The notes: a model not told the origin generated them from the sequence alone. Positions 35,336 to 44,021 are shown, counted from the first letter of the stretch. The stretch is DNA of 64,000 nucleotides from Prado023 sp964418695 (GCA_964418695.1 CAYQMN010000007.1:83064-147063), one strand, 5' to 3'. Numbers and translations: made by a program.

Positions 35336-36505
35336 ATGAGTGTGAGTCTGGGCATGCCCGCCCTTCCCCCGCCCGTGCTCGCCCCGCGCCGGGCCACCCG
35401 CCAGATCCTGCTGAACCACCGCACGCACCCGGTCGCCGTGGGCGGCGACGCCCCGGTGAGCGTGCAGTCGATGGCCACCACCCTGACCGCCGACGTCAAC
35501 GCGACGCTCCAGCAGATCGCCGAGCTGACCGCCTCCGGCTGCCAGGTCGTGCGGGTCGCCGTGCCCAGCCAGGACGACGCGGACGCGCTGCCCGCGATCG
35601 CCAGGAAGTCCGGGATCCCGGTCATCGCCGACATCCACTTCCAGCCCAAGTACGTGTTCGCCGCGATCGAGGCCGGCTGCGCGGGCGTGCGCGTGAACCC
35701 GGGCAACATCAAGCAGTTCGACGACCGGGTCAAGGAGATCGCCGCCGCGGCCCGCGACCACGGCACCCCGATCCGGATCGGCGTCAACGCCGGCTCGCTG
35801 GACCCGCGGCTGCTCAAGAAGCACGGCAAGGCGACGCCCGAGGCGCTGGCCGAGTCCGCGCTCTGGGAGGCCAGCCTGTTCGAGGAGCACGACTTCCGCG
35901 ACATCAAGATCTCGGTCAAGCACCACGACCCAGTCGTCATGGTCCGGGCCTACGAGCTGCTGGCGCAGGAGTGTGACTACCCGCTGCACCTGGGCGTCAC
36001 CGAGGCCGGCCCCACCTTCCAGGGCACGATCAAGTCCGCGGTCGCCTTCGGTGCCCTGCTGAGCCAGGGCATCGGCGACACCATCCGGGTCTCGCTGTCC
36101 GCGCCGCCGGTCGAGGAGGTCAAGGTCGGCATCCAGATCCTGGAGAGTCTCAACCTGCGCGAGCGCGGCCTGGAGATCGTCTCGTGCCCCTCGTGCGGCC
36201 GGGCGCAGGTCGACGTCTACACGCTGGCCGAGCAGGTGACCGCCGGGCTGGAGGGGCTGGACGTGCCCCTGCGGGTGGCTGTCATGGGCTGTGTCGTGAA
36301 CGGCCCGGGGGAGGCGCGCGAGGCCGACCTCGGCGTGGCCAGCGGCAACGGCAAGGGCCAGATCTTCGTCAAGGGCCAGGTCATCAAGACAGTGCCGGAG
36401 TCGCAGATCGTCGAGACCCTGATCGAGCAGGCGCTGGCACTGGCCGAGGGGATGGGCGACGAGTCCGGCGCGGCGGCGGGTGCGCCGACGGTGACGGTGG
36501 GCTGA
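35336..36505 (+). CDS. ispG: 4-hydroxy-3-methylbut-2-enyl diphosphate synthase
   Basis: IspG (GcpE) makes HMBPP from MEcPP using a [4Fe-4S] cluster in the MEP pathway. 389 residues. The TIM-barrel half contains VSVQSMATTLTADV and GVRVNPGNIK, and the C-terminal half has the cluster ligands in VSCPSCGRAQ (two Cys) and MGCVVNGPGEA (third Cys). The ATG at 35336 lies 7 nt after GATACT, a -10-like box, so it can be transcribed independently as a leaderless mRNA. With dxr 3.5 kb upstream it provides two MEP-pathway steps in this cluster. Confidence 0.93.
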   Translation: MSVSLGMPALPPPVLAPRRATRQILLNHRTHPVAVGGDAPVSVQSMATTLTADVNATLQQIAELTASGCQVVRVAVPSQDDADALPAIARKSGIPVIADIHFQPKYVFAAIEAGCAGVRVNPGNIKQFDDRVKEIAAAARDHGTPIRIGVNAGSLDPRLLKKHGKATPEALAESALWEASLFEEHDFRDIKISVKHHDPVVMVRAYELLAQECDYPLHLGVTEAGPTFQGTIKSAVAFGALLSQGIGDTIRVSLSAPPVEEVKVGIQILESLNLRERGLEIVSCPSCGRAQVDVYTLAEQVTAGLEGLDVPLRVAVMGCVVNGPGEAREADLGVASGNGKGQIFVKGQVIKTVPESQIVETLIEQALALAEGMGDESGAAAGAPTVTVG

Positions 36506-36509
36506 CCCG

Positions 36510-37703
36510 ATGACGGTCACCCCCACGGGGGCCGGCGAGGGGGAGCACCCCGCGGGCGCGGACCCCGCCACCTTCACGCAGGAGGCCTTCGAGCAGGCCT
36601 TCACCGAGGCCGAGGTGGCGTTCGGCCGGTTCAACCTCGCGGTGTTCGGCAAGACCGGCGTCGGCAAGTCCACGCTGGTCAACGCGATCTTCGGCGAGGC
36701 GGTCGCGGCCACCGGGATCGGGCGCCCGGTCACCCAGGGCAGCCACCTGTACGTGCACCGCACGGGCAAGCTGGGCGTCTACGACACCCAGGGCCTGGAG
36801 GTCGGGCGGGACTCCGAGCAGCTGCTGCGCGAGCTGGACAGGTTCATCGTGCACTCGCGGACGCTGCCGTTCCACGACCAGGTCCATGTGGCCTGGTACT
36901 GCGTGCGCGCCACCGACCGGCGGTTCGAGGAGACCGAGGCCGAGTTCGTGCGGCGACTTCGCGAGCTGGGACTGCCCGTGATCCTGGTGCTCACCCAGGT
37001 GCCGGGGCGACGCGACGTCGAGGGGCGAGTGCACCTCGCGCCGGACGCCGTCGAGCTGTCCCGGCAGATCGCCGCCCTCGGCCTGCCCATCCACGGCGGC
37101 CAGCCGGTGTCGGTCAACGCGCTGCCCGACCCGTTCACCGGAGCCGAGCAGCACGGCCTGCTCGGGCTGCTCGATGCCACCTTTCAGCTCGCTCCGGAGC
37201 TGGCGACCGACGCGCTCGTCGCGGCTCAGAAGATCGATTTCGACCGTAAGGCTGAAGCGGTTGCGGCCACGGTGAAGAAGGCGACCGCGGCGGCCACCGC
37301 CGCCGGGTTCACGCCCATCCCGGTCGCCGACGCGGCGGTGCTGGTCCCGATCCAGATCGGGATGATGGCCCGGATCGCGCACATCTACGACATCCCGCTG
37401 GAGCGCGCGACCGTGGCCAGCCTGGCTACCACGACGGTGACCACCCAGGCCGGCCGGGCCGCGGCGACCGGCCTGATCAAGCTGATCCCCGGCATCGGCA
37501 CGATCACCGGGGGCCTGATCACCGGCTCGGTCGCCGGGTCGATCACCTACGCGGTGGGCCTGGCCTGGCAGCGGGTCTGCCTCGGGATGGCCCAGGGGAA
37601 GTACCTGACCGTGACCGGCACGCTGGACTCCGCAGTCGTCCAGCGCGTGTTCAACGACGAGCTCGCCAGCGTGATGCGCCGCCGGGGGCCCGGCAAGAAG
37701 TAG
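36510..37703 (+). CDS. Era/TrmE-like GTPase with C-terminal DUF697-type membrane-associating region
   Basis: A 397-residue protein with an N-terminal G domain: G1 GKTGVGKST (about 47-55), a Thr in GRPVTQG for G2, G3 DTQGLE and a degenerate G4 (LTQV in place of NKxD). The C-terminal third has hydrophobic, Gly/Ala-rich stretches (GFTPIPVADAAVLVPIQIGMMARIA, GLIKLIPGIGTITGGLITGSVAGSITYAVG) like DUF697/YcjF-type GTPases, which associate with membranes. The exact role is unknown. It begins 4 nt after ispG and is likely co-transcribed. Confidence 0.75.
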   Translation: MTVTPTGAGEGEHPAGADPATFTQEAFEQAFTEAEVAFGRFNLAVFGKTGVGKSTLVNAIFGEAVAATGIGRPVTQGSHLYVHRTGKLGVYDTQGLEVGRDSEQLLRELDRFIVHSRTLPFHDQVHVAWYCVRATDRRFEETEAEFVRRLRELGLPVILVLTQVPGRRDVEGRVHLAPDAVELSRQIAALGLPIHGGQPVSVNALPDPFTGAEQHGLLGLLDATFQLAPELATDALVAAQKIDFDRKAEAVAATVKKATAAATAAGFTPIPVADAAVLVPIQIGMMARIAHIYDIPLERATVASLATTTVTTQAGRAAATGLIKLIPGIGTITGGLITGSVAGSITYAVGLAWQRVCLGMAQGKYLTVTGTLDSAVVQRVFNDELASVMRRRGPGKK

Positions 37704-37766
37704 CCCCGAAGGGAGCGACACGCGAGCCGACCACCGCCGCGAGGCCCGTCGATCCGCTCAGAGACG

Positions 37767-37865
37767 CTAGACGAGCGCAGCCGCGACGAACGGAAGGGCG
37801 AGGGCGGCGATCACGACGATGCCGATGACCTTGATGTTCGAGCGGATCCACTCCATGCCGGACAT
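37767..37865 (-). CDS. Predicted 32-residue membrane peptide
   Basis: A short reverse-strand frame encodes MSGMEWIRSNIKVIG followed by a 17-residue hydrophobic stretch ending VAAALV. The composition (aromatic/basic start and one clean transmembrane segment) is that of genuine small membrane proteins. There is GGGGGA just before the ATG at 37865 (too close for an ideal Shine-Dalgarno), and GACAAT 7 nt before the ATG at 37856 could support a leaderless start there, giving 29 residues. It is convergent with the GTPase and divergent from the alcohol dehydrogenase. Confidence 0.4.
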   Translation of the reverse strand: MSGMEWIRSNIKVIGIVVIAALALPFVAAALV

Positions 37866-37959
37866 TGTCCCCCAGCCCGAGGCCAGCGCTGGCATTCCCG
37901 CCGGACGTGCCGCGGCTCGCGGGTGAAGGATGGGGGCCACCCACTGGACAGGAGTGGCC

Positions 37960-38976
37960 ATGTTCGCGATGCAGTGGGATGGGTCGCGGGACGCCGGGCG
38001 CTGGCTCGAGCCCGTGCGGCTGCCGACGCCCGATCCCGGTCCGGGTGAGGTGCGGATCGGGGTCACCGCCTGCGCGGTCTGTCGCACCGACCTGCAGATC
38101 GTCAGCGGCGACCTGCCGACGTCCCGGCTGCCGCTCGTGCCGGGGCACCAGGTGGTCGGCACGGTCACGGCGCACGGGCCCGACGTCCGGCCCGGCGCAC
38201 CGGCGATCGGCACCCGCGTGGGGGTGGCGTGGATCGCGGGCGCCTGTGGCACCTGCCGGTTCTGCCTGAGCGGACGCGAGAACCTGTGCCCGGACATCGC
38301 GTTCACCGGGCTGAGCCGGGACGGCGGCTTCGCCGAGGAGCTGACCGCGCGCGCCGACTTCGTGTTCGCGCTGCCCGACGGCTTCGACGACCTCGCCGCC
38401 GCGCCGCTGCTCTGCGGCGGGACGATCGGCTACCGGTCACTGCGGATCGCCGGGCTCGATCCGGTCGACTCCGCGGGCGTGCGGCTGGGCCTGTACGGCT
38501 TCGGCGCCTCGGCGACCATCGTGGTCCAGCTGGCGGTCGCCGCCGGGTGCGAGGTCTTCGTCGCCACCCGCTCCGAGGGCGAGCAGGCGGCGGCGCGTGA
38601 CCTGGGTGCCGCCTGGGCGGGCGGCTACGACGACCGGCCGCCGGTCCCGCTGGACGCGGCGATCACGTTCGCGCCGTCCGGGGACGTGGTGGTCGCCGCG
38701 CTGGGCGCCGTGGATCGGGGCGGTGTGGTCGCCATCAACGCGATCCACCTGGACCGCGTCCCGCAGTTCGACTACGAGCGGCTCTGGCTGGAGCGCTCGC
38801 TGCGCTCGGTCGCGAACGTGACCAGGCGCGACGTCGAGCAGTTCCTGGCGCTGGCCGCCCGGATCCCGGTGCGCACGCGCACGCAGGCGTTCCCGCTCGG
38901 CCAGGCCAACGAGGCGCTGGCCCGGCTCGACCAGGGGCGGATCGCGGGTGCGGCCGTGCTCCGGGTGGGCGGCTGA
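37960..38976 (+). CDS. Zinc-dependent alcohol dehydrogenase (AdhA-like)
   Basis: A 338-residue MDR-superfamily alcohol dehydrogenase. Catalytic zinc ligands are in CAVCRTDL and GHQVVG; the structural zinc is bound by CGTCRFCLSGRENLC, which supplies four Cys. The Rossmann loop (GLYGFGASATIV) has an Ala/Ser in place of the usual second Gly-x-Gly. The ordering resembles mycobacterial AdhA. It would interconvert a primary alcohol and aldehyde with NAD(P). AGGAG precedes the ATG at good spacing; an in-frame ATG lies 3 codons downstream. It is flanked by unrelated genes. Confidence 0.85.
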   Translation: MFAMQWDGSRDAGRWLEPVRLPTPDPGPGEVRIGVTACAVCRTDLQIVSGDLPTSRLPLVPGHQVVGTVTAHGPDVRPGAPAIGTRVGVAWIAGACGTCRFCLSGRENLCPDIAFTGLSRDGGFAEELTARADFVFALPDGFDDLAAAPLLCGGTIGYRSLRIAGLDPVDSAGVRLGLYGFGASATIVVQLAVAAGCEVFVATRSEGEQAAARDLGAAWAGGYDDRPPVPLDAAITFAPSGDVVVAALGAVDRGGVVAINAIHLDRVPQFDYERLWLERSLRSVANVTRRDVEQFLALAARIPVRTRTQAFPLGQANEALARLDQGRIAGAAVLRVGG

Positions 38977-39006
38977 CGCGGCGGCGCGGCTGCCCGCGAG
39001 CGGCGC

Positions 39007-39840
39007 TCAGAACAGGATCGTCGCGAACGTTCCGACGGTGCGGAAGCCCACCTGCTCGTAGGTGGCGATCGCCGCGTGGTTGTAGTCGTTGACGTAGAGC
39101 GACACGGTCGGGGCGATGTGCGCCTGGGCGTGGCGCACCACGGCCGCCATCCCGGAGCCGCCCAGACCCCGGCCGCGCAGCTCCGGGGCCACCCACACCC
39201 CCTGGACCTGGCAGACCTGAGCCGTGGCCGCGCCGATCTCGGACTTGAACACGATCCGGCCCTCCTCGACGATCGCCAGCGCTCGGCCCGCCCGGATCAG
39301 GTCGGCCAGCCGGGCCCGATACGCGGGCCCGGCGCCCTGGGCGACGGGGGAGACGCCGACCTCCTGGGTGAACATGGCGATCGCCGCGGGCACCAGCAGG
39401 CCGAGCTCGTCGAGGGTCAGCGGTCGCAGGCCCGGGTGCGCCGGATGCGAGGGGGGTCCGGTGACGGCCATGAGGTGCTGGGTGGGTCGCACGTCGCGCG
39501 GGGGCCCCCACACCGGCTTGAGCATCCGCCAGAGGTCGAGCACCTCGTCGGCCGGACCCACGATCGACGAGCACCGGCGGCCCCGGCGCCGGGCTTCGGA
39601 GGCGAAGGCCGCGCGTGCCCGGGGCGTGGTCTCGATCGGGATCAGGTTGGCCCCGGTGAACATGGCGCTGCACAGGACCCCGTGCTCGAACCAGCCCCAC
39701 GCCTGACCACCGAGCGACCAGGCGTCCATCGGGTCGGCCAGCTTGTCGGCGACGAAGCAGTGGGCGACCGGGTCGCGCTGCGTCAATGCGAGCAGCGGCT
39801 GCAGGTGGCGCGAGGTCAGGACCCTCAGCTCGCCGTCCAC
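39007..39840 (-). CDS. GNAT family N-acetyltransferase (DUF4081-type)
   Basis: 277 residues: an N-terminal DUF4081-like domain (about 1-120: LTQRDPVAHCFVADKL...) and a C-terminal GNAT fold with the acetyl-CoA loop VQGVWVAPELRGRGLGGSGMAAVVRHA (about 205-230) and NDYNHAAIATYEQVGFRTVG. The same family sits between ispG and proS in mycobacteria, so this is a conserved neighbour. The acceptor is unknown. The GTG at 39840 is chosen because CAGGAT lies 7 nt upstream (leaderless); an ATG at 39930 would add 30 basic residues. It is divergent from proS. Confidence 0.85.
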   Translation of the reverse strand: MDGELRVLTSRHLQPLLALTQRDPVAHCFVADKLADPMDAWSLGGQAWGWFEHGVLCSAMFTGANLIPIETTPRARAAFASEARRRGRRCSSIVGPADEVLDLWRMLKPVWGPPRDVRPTQHLMAVTGPPSHPAHPGLRPLTLDELGLLVPAAIAMFTQEVGVSPVAQGAGPAYRARLADLIRAGRALAIVEEGRIVFKSEIGAATAQVCQVQGVWVAPELRGRGLGGSGMAAVVRHAQAHIAPTVSLYVNDYNHAAIATYEQVGFRTVGTFATILF

Positions 39841-39909
39841 GCGGGCAATCCTGCCAGCCGAGCCCGCGCGAGGCTCCTTGCGGCGCCGGGGGGTGTCGGT
39901 GCGCGCGGG

Positions 39910-39915
39910 TATCCT
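39910..39915 (+). promoter_or_regulatory. -10 box (TATCCT) of proS
   Basis: TATCCT lies 37 bp before the proS start, matching TANNNT. The same hexamer in the same context (GTATCCTTC) is found before secG. Confidence 0.45.
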
Positions 39916-39951
39916 TCGCGGCGTTCCCATTCGGCCCTCGTGAGGTGACCT

Positions 39952-41754
39952 GTGCTGCTCCGCATGTCGACGCTGTTCCTGCGCACGCTCCGCGAGGATC
40001 CCGCCGATGCCGAGGTCCCGTCCCATCGGCTGCTCGTGCGCGCCGGCTACGTGCGCCGCGTCGCGCCCGGCATCTTCACCTGGCTGCCGCTGGGCTACCG
40101 CGTGCTGCGCAACATCGAGCGGATCGTCCGCGACGAGATGGACTCCGCCGGCTTCCAAGAGCTGCACTTCCCGGCGCTGCTGCCGCGTGAGCCCTACGAG
40201 CGCTCGAACCGCTGGACCGAGTACGGCCCCAACCTGTTCCGGCTGGCCGACCGGCGCGGCGCGGACTACCTGCTCGGGCCCACGCACGAGGAGATGTTCA
40301 CGCTCACCGTCAAGGATCTGTACTCCTCGTACAAGGACCTGCCGGTGAGCCTGTACCAGATCCAGACCAAGTACCGCGACGAGGCACGGCCCCGGGCGGG
40401 CATCCTGCGCGGGCGCGAGTTCGTCATGAAGGACTCGTACTCGTTCGACACCTCCGACGAGGGCCTGGCCGCCTCGTACGCCAGGCACCGCGACGCCTAC
40501 ATCTCGTTCTTCGACCGCATCGGCCTGAGCTACACGATCGTCTCGGCGATGTCCGGCGCGATGGGCGGCTCGGTCTCCGAGGAGTTCCTGGCCGCCACTC
40601 CGATCGGCGAGGACACCTACGTCCGCTGCGACACCTGCGACTACGCCGCCAACGTCGAGGCGGTCGTCACGGTGCCCCCGCCGGCCCAGGACTGGGCGCA
40701 GGCGCCGGCCGCCCACGTCGAGGACACCCCGGACACCCCCACCATCGAGACGCTGGTGGACCTGGCCAACGAGCGGTTCCCTCATCCGGATCGGCCGTGG
40801 ACGGCCGCGGACACGCTCAAGAACGTCTTGCTCATGGTCCGCACGCCCGAGGGGCAGCAGCTGCCGCTGGCGGTGGGCCTGCCCGGGGACCGCGAGGTCG
40901 ACCTCAAGCGCCTGGAGGCGGCCATCGCGCCGGACTCCGAGCCGCGCCCCTTCGAGCCCGCCGACTTCGCCGCCCGCCCCGAGCTGGCCAAGGGCTACAT
41001 CGGGCCGGGCGCACTGGGCGAGTCGCGGTTCACCGCCGACGGGCGGCCGCGCATCCGCTACGTGCTGGACCCGCGGATCGTCGACGGGTCCCGCTGGATC
41101 ACCGGCGCAGACGCGCCGGGTCGGCACGTCTTCGAGTTCATCGCCGGGCGGGACTTCTCCGGCGACGGCACCATCGAGGCCGCCGAGGTCCGCGAGGGCG
41201 ATCCGTGCCCCGCATGTGCTGCCGAGGGTCGCGCGGGCGCCCTCACCCAGGCGCGCGGCATCGAGATCGGGCACATCTTCCAGCTCGGCCGCAAGTACGC
41301 GAACGCCTTGGACCTGACCGTCCTGGACGAGAACGGGAAGTCCGTCGTGGTCACGATGGGCTCGTACGGCATCGGGGTCTCGCGTGCGGTCGCGGCCGTG
41401 GCCGAGCAGCACCATGACGAGCGCGGGCTGATCTGGCCGCGTGAGGTGTCACCGGCCGACGTGCACCTGGTCGCCACGGGCAAGGACGACGCGGTGTTCG
41501 CCGCCGCCGAGCAGCTGGCGGCCGACCTGTCCGCCGCGGGTCTGCGGGTGCTCTTCGACGACCGTCGCGGCGTTTCGCCGGGCGTGAAGTTCAACGACTC
41601 CGAGCTGATCGGCGTGCCGCTCATCGTGGTGGTCGGCAAGAAGCTGGGCGACGGACTGGTGGAGGTCAAGGACCGGGCCTCGGGGGAGCGCACCGACCTG
41701 CCGGTCGGGGGTGCCGCGTCGGCGATCGCCGAGCGCGTCGCCGCTCTGCCGTGA
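39952..41754 (+). CDS. proS: Prolyl-tRNA synthetase
   Basis: Charges tRNA-Pro. The 600 residues have the bacterial-type layout: class II motif 1 near the N-terminus (FTWLPLGYRVLRNIERIVRDEM), motif 2 (TKYRDEARPRAGILRGREFVMKDSYSFD), an inserted YbaK-like editing domain between motifs 2 and 3 (about 225-405, including AVGLPGDREVDLKRLEAA), motif 3 (TMGSYGIGVSRAVAAVAEQ) and an anticodon-binding domain at the C-terminus. The GTG at 39952 gives VLLRMSTLFLRTLREDPADAEV, the usual family beginning. The downstream HAD gene overlaps by 4 nt. Confidence 0.95.
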   Translation: MLLRMSTLFLRTLREDPADAEVPSHRLLVRAGYVRRVAPGIFTWLPLGYRVLRNIERIVRDEMDSAGFQELHFPALLPREPYERSNRWTEYGPNLFRLADRRGADYLLGPTHEEMFTLTVKDLYSSYKDLPVSLYQIQTKYRDEARPRAGILRGREFVMKDSYSFDTSDEGLAASYARHRDAYISFFDRIGLSYTIVSAMSGAMGGSVSEEFLAATPIGEDTYVRCDTCDYAANVEAVVTVPPPAQDWAQAPAAHVEDTPDTPTIETLVDLANERFPHPDRPWTAADTLKNVLLMVRTPEGQQLPLAVGLPGDREVDLKRLEAAIAPDSEPRPFEPADFAARPELAKGYIGPGALGESRFTADGRPRIRYVLDPRIVDGSRWITGADAPGRHVFEFIAGRDFSGDGTIEAAEVREGDPCPACAAEGRAGALTQARGIEIGHIFQLGRKYANALDLTVLDENGKSVVVTMGSYGIGVSRAVAAVAEQHHDERGLIWPREVSPADVHLVATGKDDAVFAAAEQLAADLSAAGLRVLFDDRRGVSPGVKFNDSELIGVPLIVVVGKKLGDGLVEVKDRASGERTDLPVGGAASAIAERVAALP

Positions 41755-42584
41755 GCAGGCCGGAGGAGGAGACCTGGCCGCCCACCGAACCGCTCGGGGC
41801 CAGGGCGACCCATCCGCCGGTCGAGCTCGTCGAGACCACCCCCGGGTCGGCCGCCGGCTCAGGCGTCGAGGCGGTCATCTTCGACTGGGGCGGCACCCTG
41901 ACCCCGTGGCACGTCTTCGACCTGGAGACCACCTGGCGCGCCTACGCGCAGGTCTACGCCCCCGCCGACGCCGCGCGCCTGGCCCGCGCGCTGCACCTCG
42001 GCGAGATCGACCGCTGGCAGGCCCAGCACCACAGCGCGGGCGCCAACGGCACCGGCGCCCTTGAGCAGCTGTTCGTGGAGTGCGGGGTGGACGTGGCCTC
42101 GCCCCGTCACGGCGAGGCGCTGCAGGCGTACCTGGCGGCCTGGGATCCGCACACGTACGCCGACCCCGACGCGCTCGGCCTGCTCACCGCGCTGCGCGAG
42201 CGCAGCATCCGCGTCGGCGTGCTGTCCAACACCATGTGGCCGCGCTGGCACCACGAGGCGGTGTTCGCCCGCGACGGACTGCTGCACCTGCTCGACGGCG
42301 CGGTCTACTCCAGCGAGCTGCCGGTCGGCAAGCCGCACGCCGACGCGTTCCAGGCGGCGCTGGCCAGCCTCGACGTCGGCGATCCCGGCCGCGCGGTCTT
42401 CGTCGGCGACCGCGAGTGGGACGACGTGCACGGCGCCCAGCAGGTGGGCATGCGGGCGATCCTGGTCCCGCACAGCGCCATCCCCGAGGATCAGCACGGC
42501 CCGGTCCGGGGTCGCCCCGACGCGGTCGTCCAGCGCCTGGGCGAGGTCCTCGACCACGTCGACCTGTGGAACACCGGCAGGTGA
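41751..42584 (+). CDS. HAD superfamily hydrolase
   Basis: A 277-residue haloacid-dehalogenase-like phosphatase. Motif I is IFDWGGTLTPW with a Trp-Gly in place of the usual D-x-D second Asp, motif II VGVLSNTMW, motif III lysine in PVGKPHADAF and motif IV FVGDREWDDVHGAQ. Loss of the second Asp in motif I is unusual for a phosphatase and may point to different chemistry. It starts by a GTGA overlap with proS. The N-terminal 38 residues (ARATHPPVELVETTPGSA...) are outside the fold and include a copy of the dispersed repeat. Confidence 0.75.
   Translation: MSRPEEETWPPTEPLGARATHPPVELVETTPGSAAGSGVEAVIFDWGGTLTPWHVFDLETTWRAYAQVYAPADAARLARALHLGEIDRWQAQHHSAGANGTGALEQLFVECGVDVASPRHGEALQAYLAAWDPHTYADPDALGLLTALRERSIRVGVLSNTMWPRWHHEAVFARDGLLHLLDGAVYSSELPVGKPHADAFQAALASLDVGDPGRAVFVGDREWDDVHGAQQVGMRAILVPHSAIPEDQHGPVRGRPDAVVQRLGEVLDHVDLWNTGR
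41817..41836. repeat. Dispersed 20-bp repeat inside the HAD hydrolase gene
   Basis: On the minus strand this copy reads GTCTCGACGAGCTCGACCGG, 19/20 identical to the copy at 8294. It encodes PVELVET in the N-terminal extension of the HAD protein, in the opposite coding orientation and a different frame from the copy in uvrC. Confidence 0.65.
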
Positions 42585-42597
42585 ACGAGCCCGCAGA

Positions 42598-43503
42598 TCA
42601 CCCCCGCACCCTCCTGACTGAGGGGCTGGGGAGGCGCTGGCACCGACGGCACCAGTAGACCTGCCTGCCCGCCCGTGTGCTCGCCGCGATCCGGGTGCCG
42701 CAGCGGTGGCAGGGGCGGCCCGTGCGGCGGAAGACGTACCAACGAGTGTCGGCTTCGGCGTCGCTGGCCCGCTCGGCTGGCCGGGTCCAGCCTCCTGCCG
42801 GCTCCGGCCAGAGCCGGTCGCCGGGATCGGTGGTGACGATGAATCCCGCGCGTCGTCCCTCGACCATGAGGCGCACCGCGTCCGACCACAGGCGCTGCAG
42901 CTTCGCGCTGCTCACGCGACTTCCCGGCGTGCTCGGATGCAGGCGGTGCCGGAAGAGCAGCTCGGCCCGGTAGATGTTCCCGATGCCCGCGACCACCTGC
43001 TGGTCCATGAGCAGGTCCCCGATCGCCCGCTGGGAGGAGCGGCAGTTGCGGACGAACTCCTCAGGCGAGGGGTTGTCGGACAGGGGGTCCGGCCCCAGCC
43101 GAGCGCGTCGGGCGCGCACGTCCGCCGGAGTGAGGATGCCGCACTGGGAGGGTCCGACGAGGTCCGCCAGGGCCCGGTCGGTGGCCAGTCTGAGCCGCAC
43201 CGCACCCTGGGGAGGGGGCCACCAGGAGTCGTCGGCCGAGGTGCCGCCCGGAGCGTCGGCGAACGACCAGGAGCCGTACAGCCCGAGGTGGACGTGCAGC
43301 GTGCGAGTGGCGTCGGCGCCGGGATCGCCGAACTCGACGAAGAGATGCTTGCCGTGAGCGAACGCGCCGAGCAGCGTGGTGCCGTCGATCAACCGCGCGC
43401 CGTCCGCGAACCGCCCCTGGGGTGACGAGGCGCGGACGGTCGCGCCGGTGAACAGCACGGTCAGCGCATCGGCGATCCGGTGGATGACATGGCCTTCAGG
43501 CAT
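42598..43503 (-). CDS. nei: Fpg/Nei-family DNA glycosylase/AP lyase (endonuclease VIII type)
   Basis: Excises oxidised pyrimidines and cleaves the abasic site. The 301 residues begin MPEGH (catalytic Pro2 and Glu3), have the helix-two-turn-helix segment (DQQVVAGIGNIYRAELLFRHRLHP) with the conserved Asn, and end in a C4 zinc finger CHRCGTRIAASTRAGRQVYWCRRCQ. Glu3 followed by GH rather than L is typical of the Nei branch in actinobacteria. GGAGG lies before the ATG, supplied by the 3' end of a possible membrane protein gene. It converges on the HAD gene with 13 bp between stops. Confidence 0.9.
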   Translation of the reverse strand: MPEGHVIHRIADALTVLFTGATVRASSPQGRFADGARLIDGTTLLGAFAHGKHLFVEFGDPGADATRTLHVHLGLYGSWSFADAPGGTSADDSWWPPPQGAVRLRLATDRALADLVGPSQCGILTPADVRARRARLGPDPLSDNPSPEEFVRNCRSSQRAIGDLLMDQQVVAGIGNIYRAELLFRHRLHPSTPGSRVSSAKLQRLWSDAVRLMVEGRRAGFIVTTDPGDRLWPEPAGGWTRPAERASDAEADTRWYVFRRTGRPCHRCGTRIAASTRAGRQVYWCRRCQRLPSPSVRRVRG

Positions 43504-43507
43504 CGCC

Positions 43508-44010
43508 CTACCTCCGCCTGCACCGGAACACGATCATGGCGACGAGGATGCCGGACAGGGCGACCGGGGCGCCGAGCCCCTCGTCCAGGAGTGCCGCCAT
43601 GTCGTGGGAGAGCAGCCGATGGGCGTGACCGTGACCAGCAGGAGCACGACCCGTGCGACGACCTCTGTCCGGTGCTCGCCCACCGCGGCGCCGATTCCCG
43701 GCCGAGGCGCACCATCCGTGATGCCCGCATCGCTGCCGGACGACGGTCCCGAGACCTCCTGGAAGTCGGTGCTCTGCGCGCCGGTCTGCCGGTGGAGGAA
43801 GAACCCGTACAGCAGGACCGCGAGCAGGAGGATCGGAACCGCCTGCCGTCCCAGCGCGCGGGTCCTCCGTCGGGTCGTCCCGTCGGCAGCGTTCCTCCAA
43901 TCCACCGGTTGGGCCCAGCCGGTTCTCGGCAACGGCCGGAGTGCGGCGGGGAGCACGGGCGCCTGCCCGGTGCCGAGCCGGGTCCTCGTCCGATGTCGGA
44001 GGGGTGGCAT
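43508..44010 (-). pseudogene. Possible frameshifted small membrane protein between uvrB and nei
   Basis: Two overlapping frames join into one plausible protein. The first, from ATG 44010, has a basic N-terminus, a membrane segment (AVPILLLAVLLYGFFLH), an acidic linker and a second hydrophobic stretch (VVARVVLLLVTVTPIG) near 43615. The other frame then continues with LLSHDMAALLDEGLGAPVALSGILVAMIVFRCRRR to a TAG at 43508. One missing base around 43610-43625 would restore continuity. It is in position to be co-transcribed with nei; its 3' end supplies the nei ribosome binding site. No family is recognised. It could be spurious, because the ATG overlaps the uvrB promoter. Confidence 0.35.
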
Positions 44011-44015
44011 ACCGT
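43993..44015 (+). promoter_or_regulatory. DNA-damage (PafBC/RecA-NDp-type) promoter of uvrB
   Basis: ATGTCGGAG (43993-44001), 8 nt, then TACCGT (44010-44015) matches the RecA-independent damage promoter tTGTCRgtg-N8-TAnnnT at seven of nine positions in the upstream element, with exact spacing. The -10 is 6 nt before the ATG, giving a leaderless mRNA. Confidence 0.7.
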
Positions 44016-44021
44016 TCCCGC

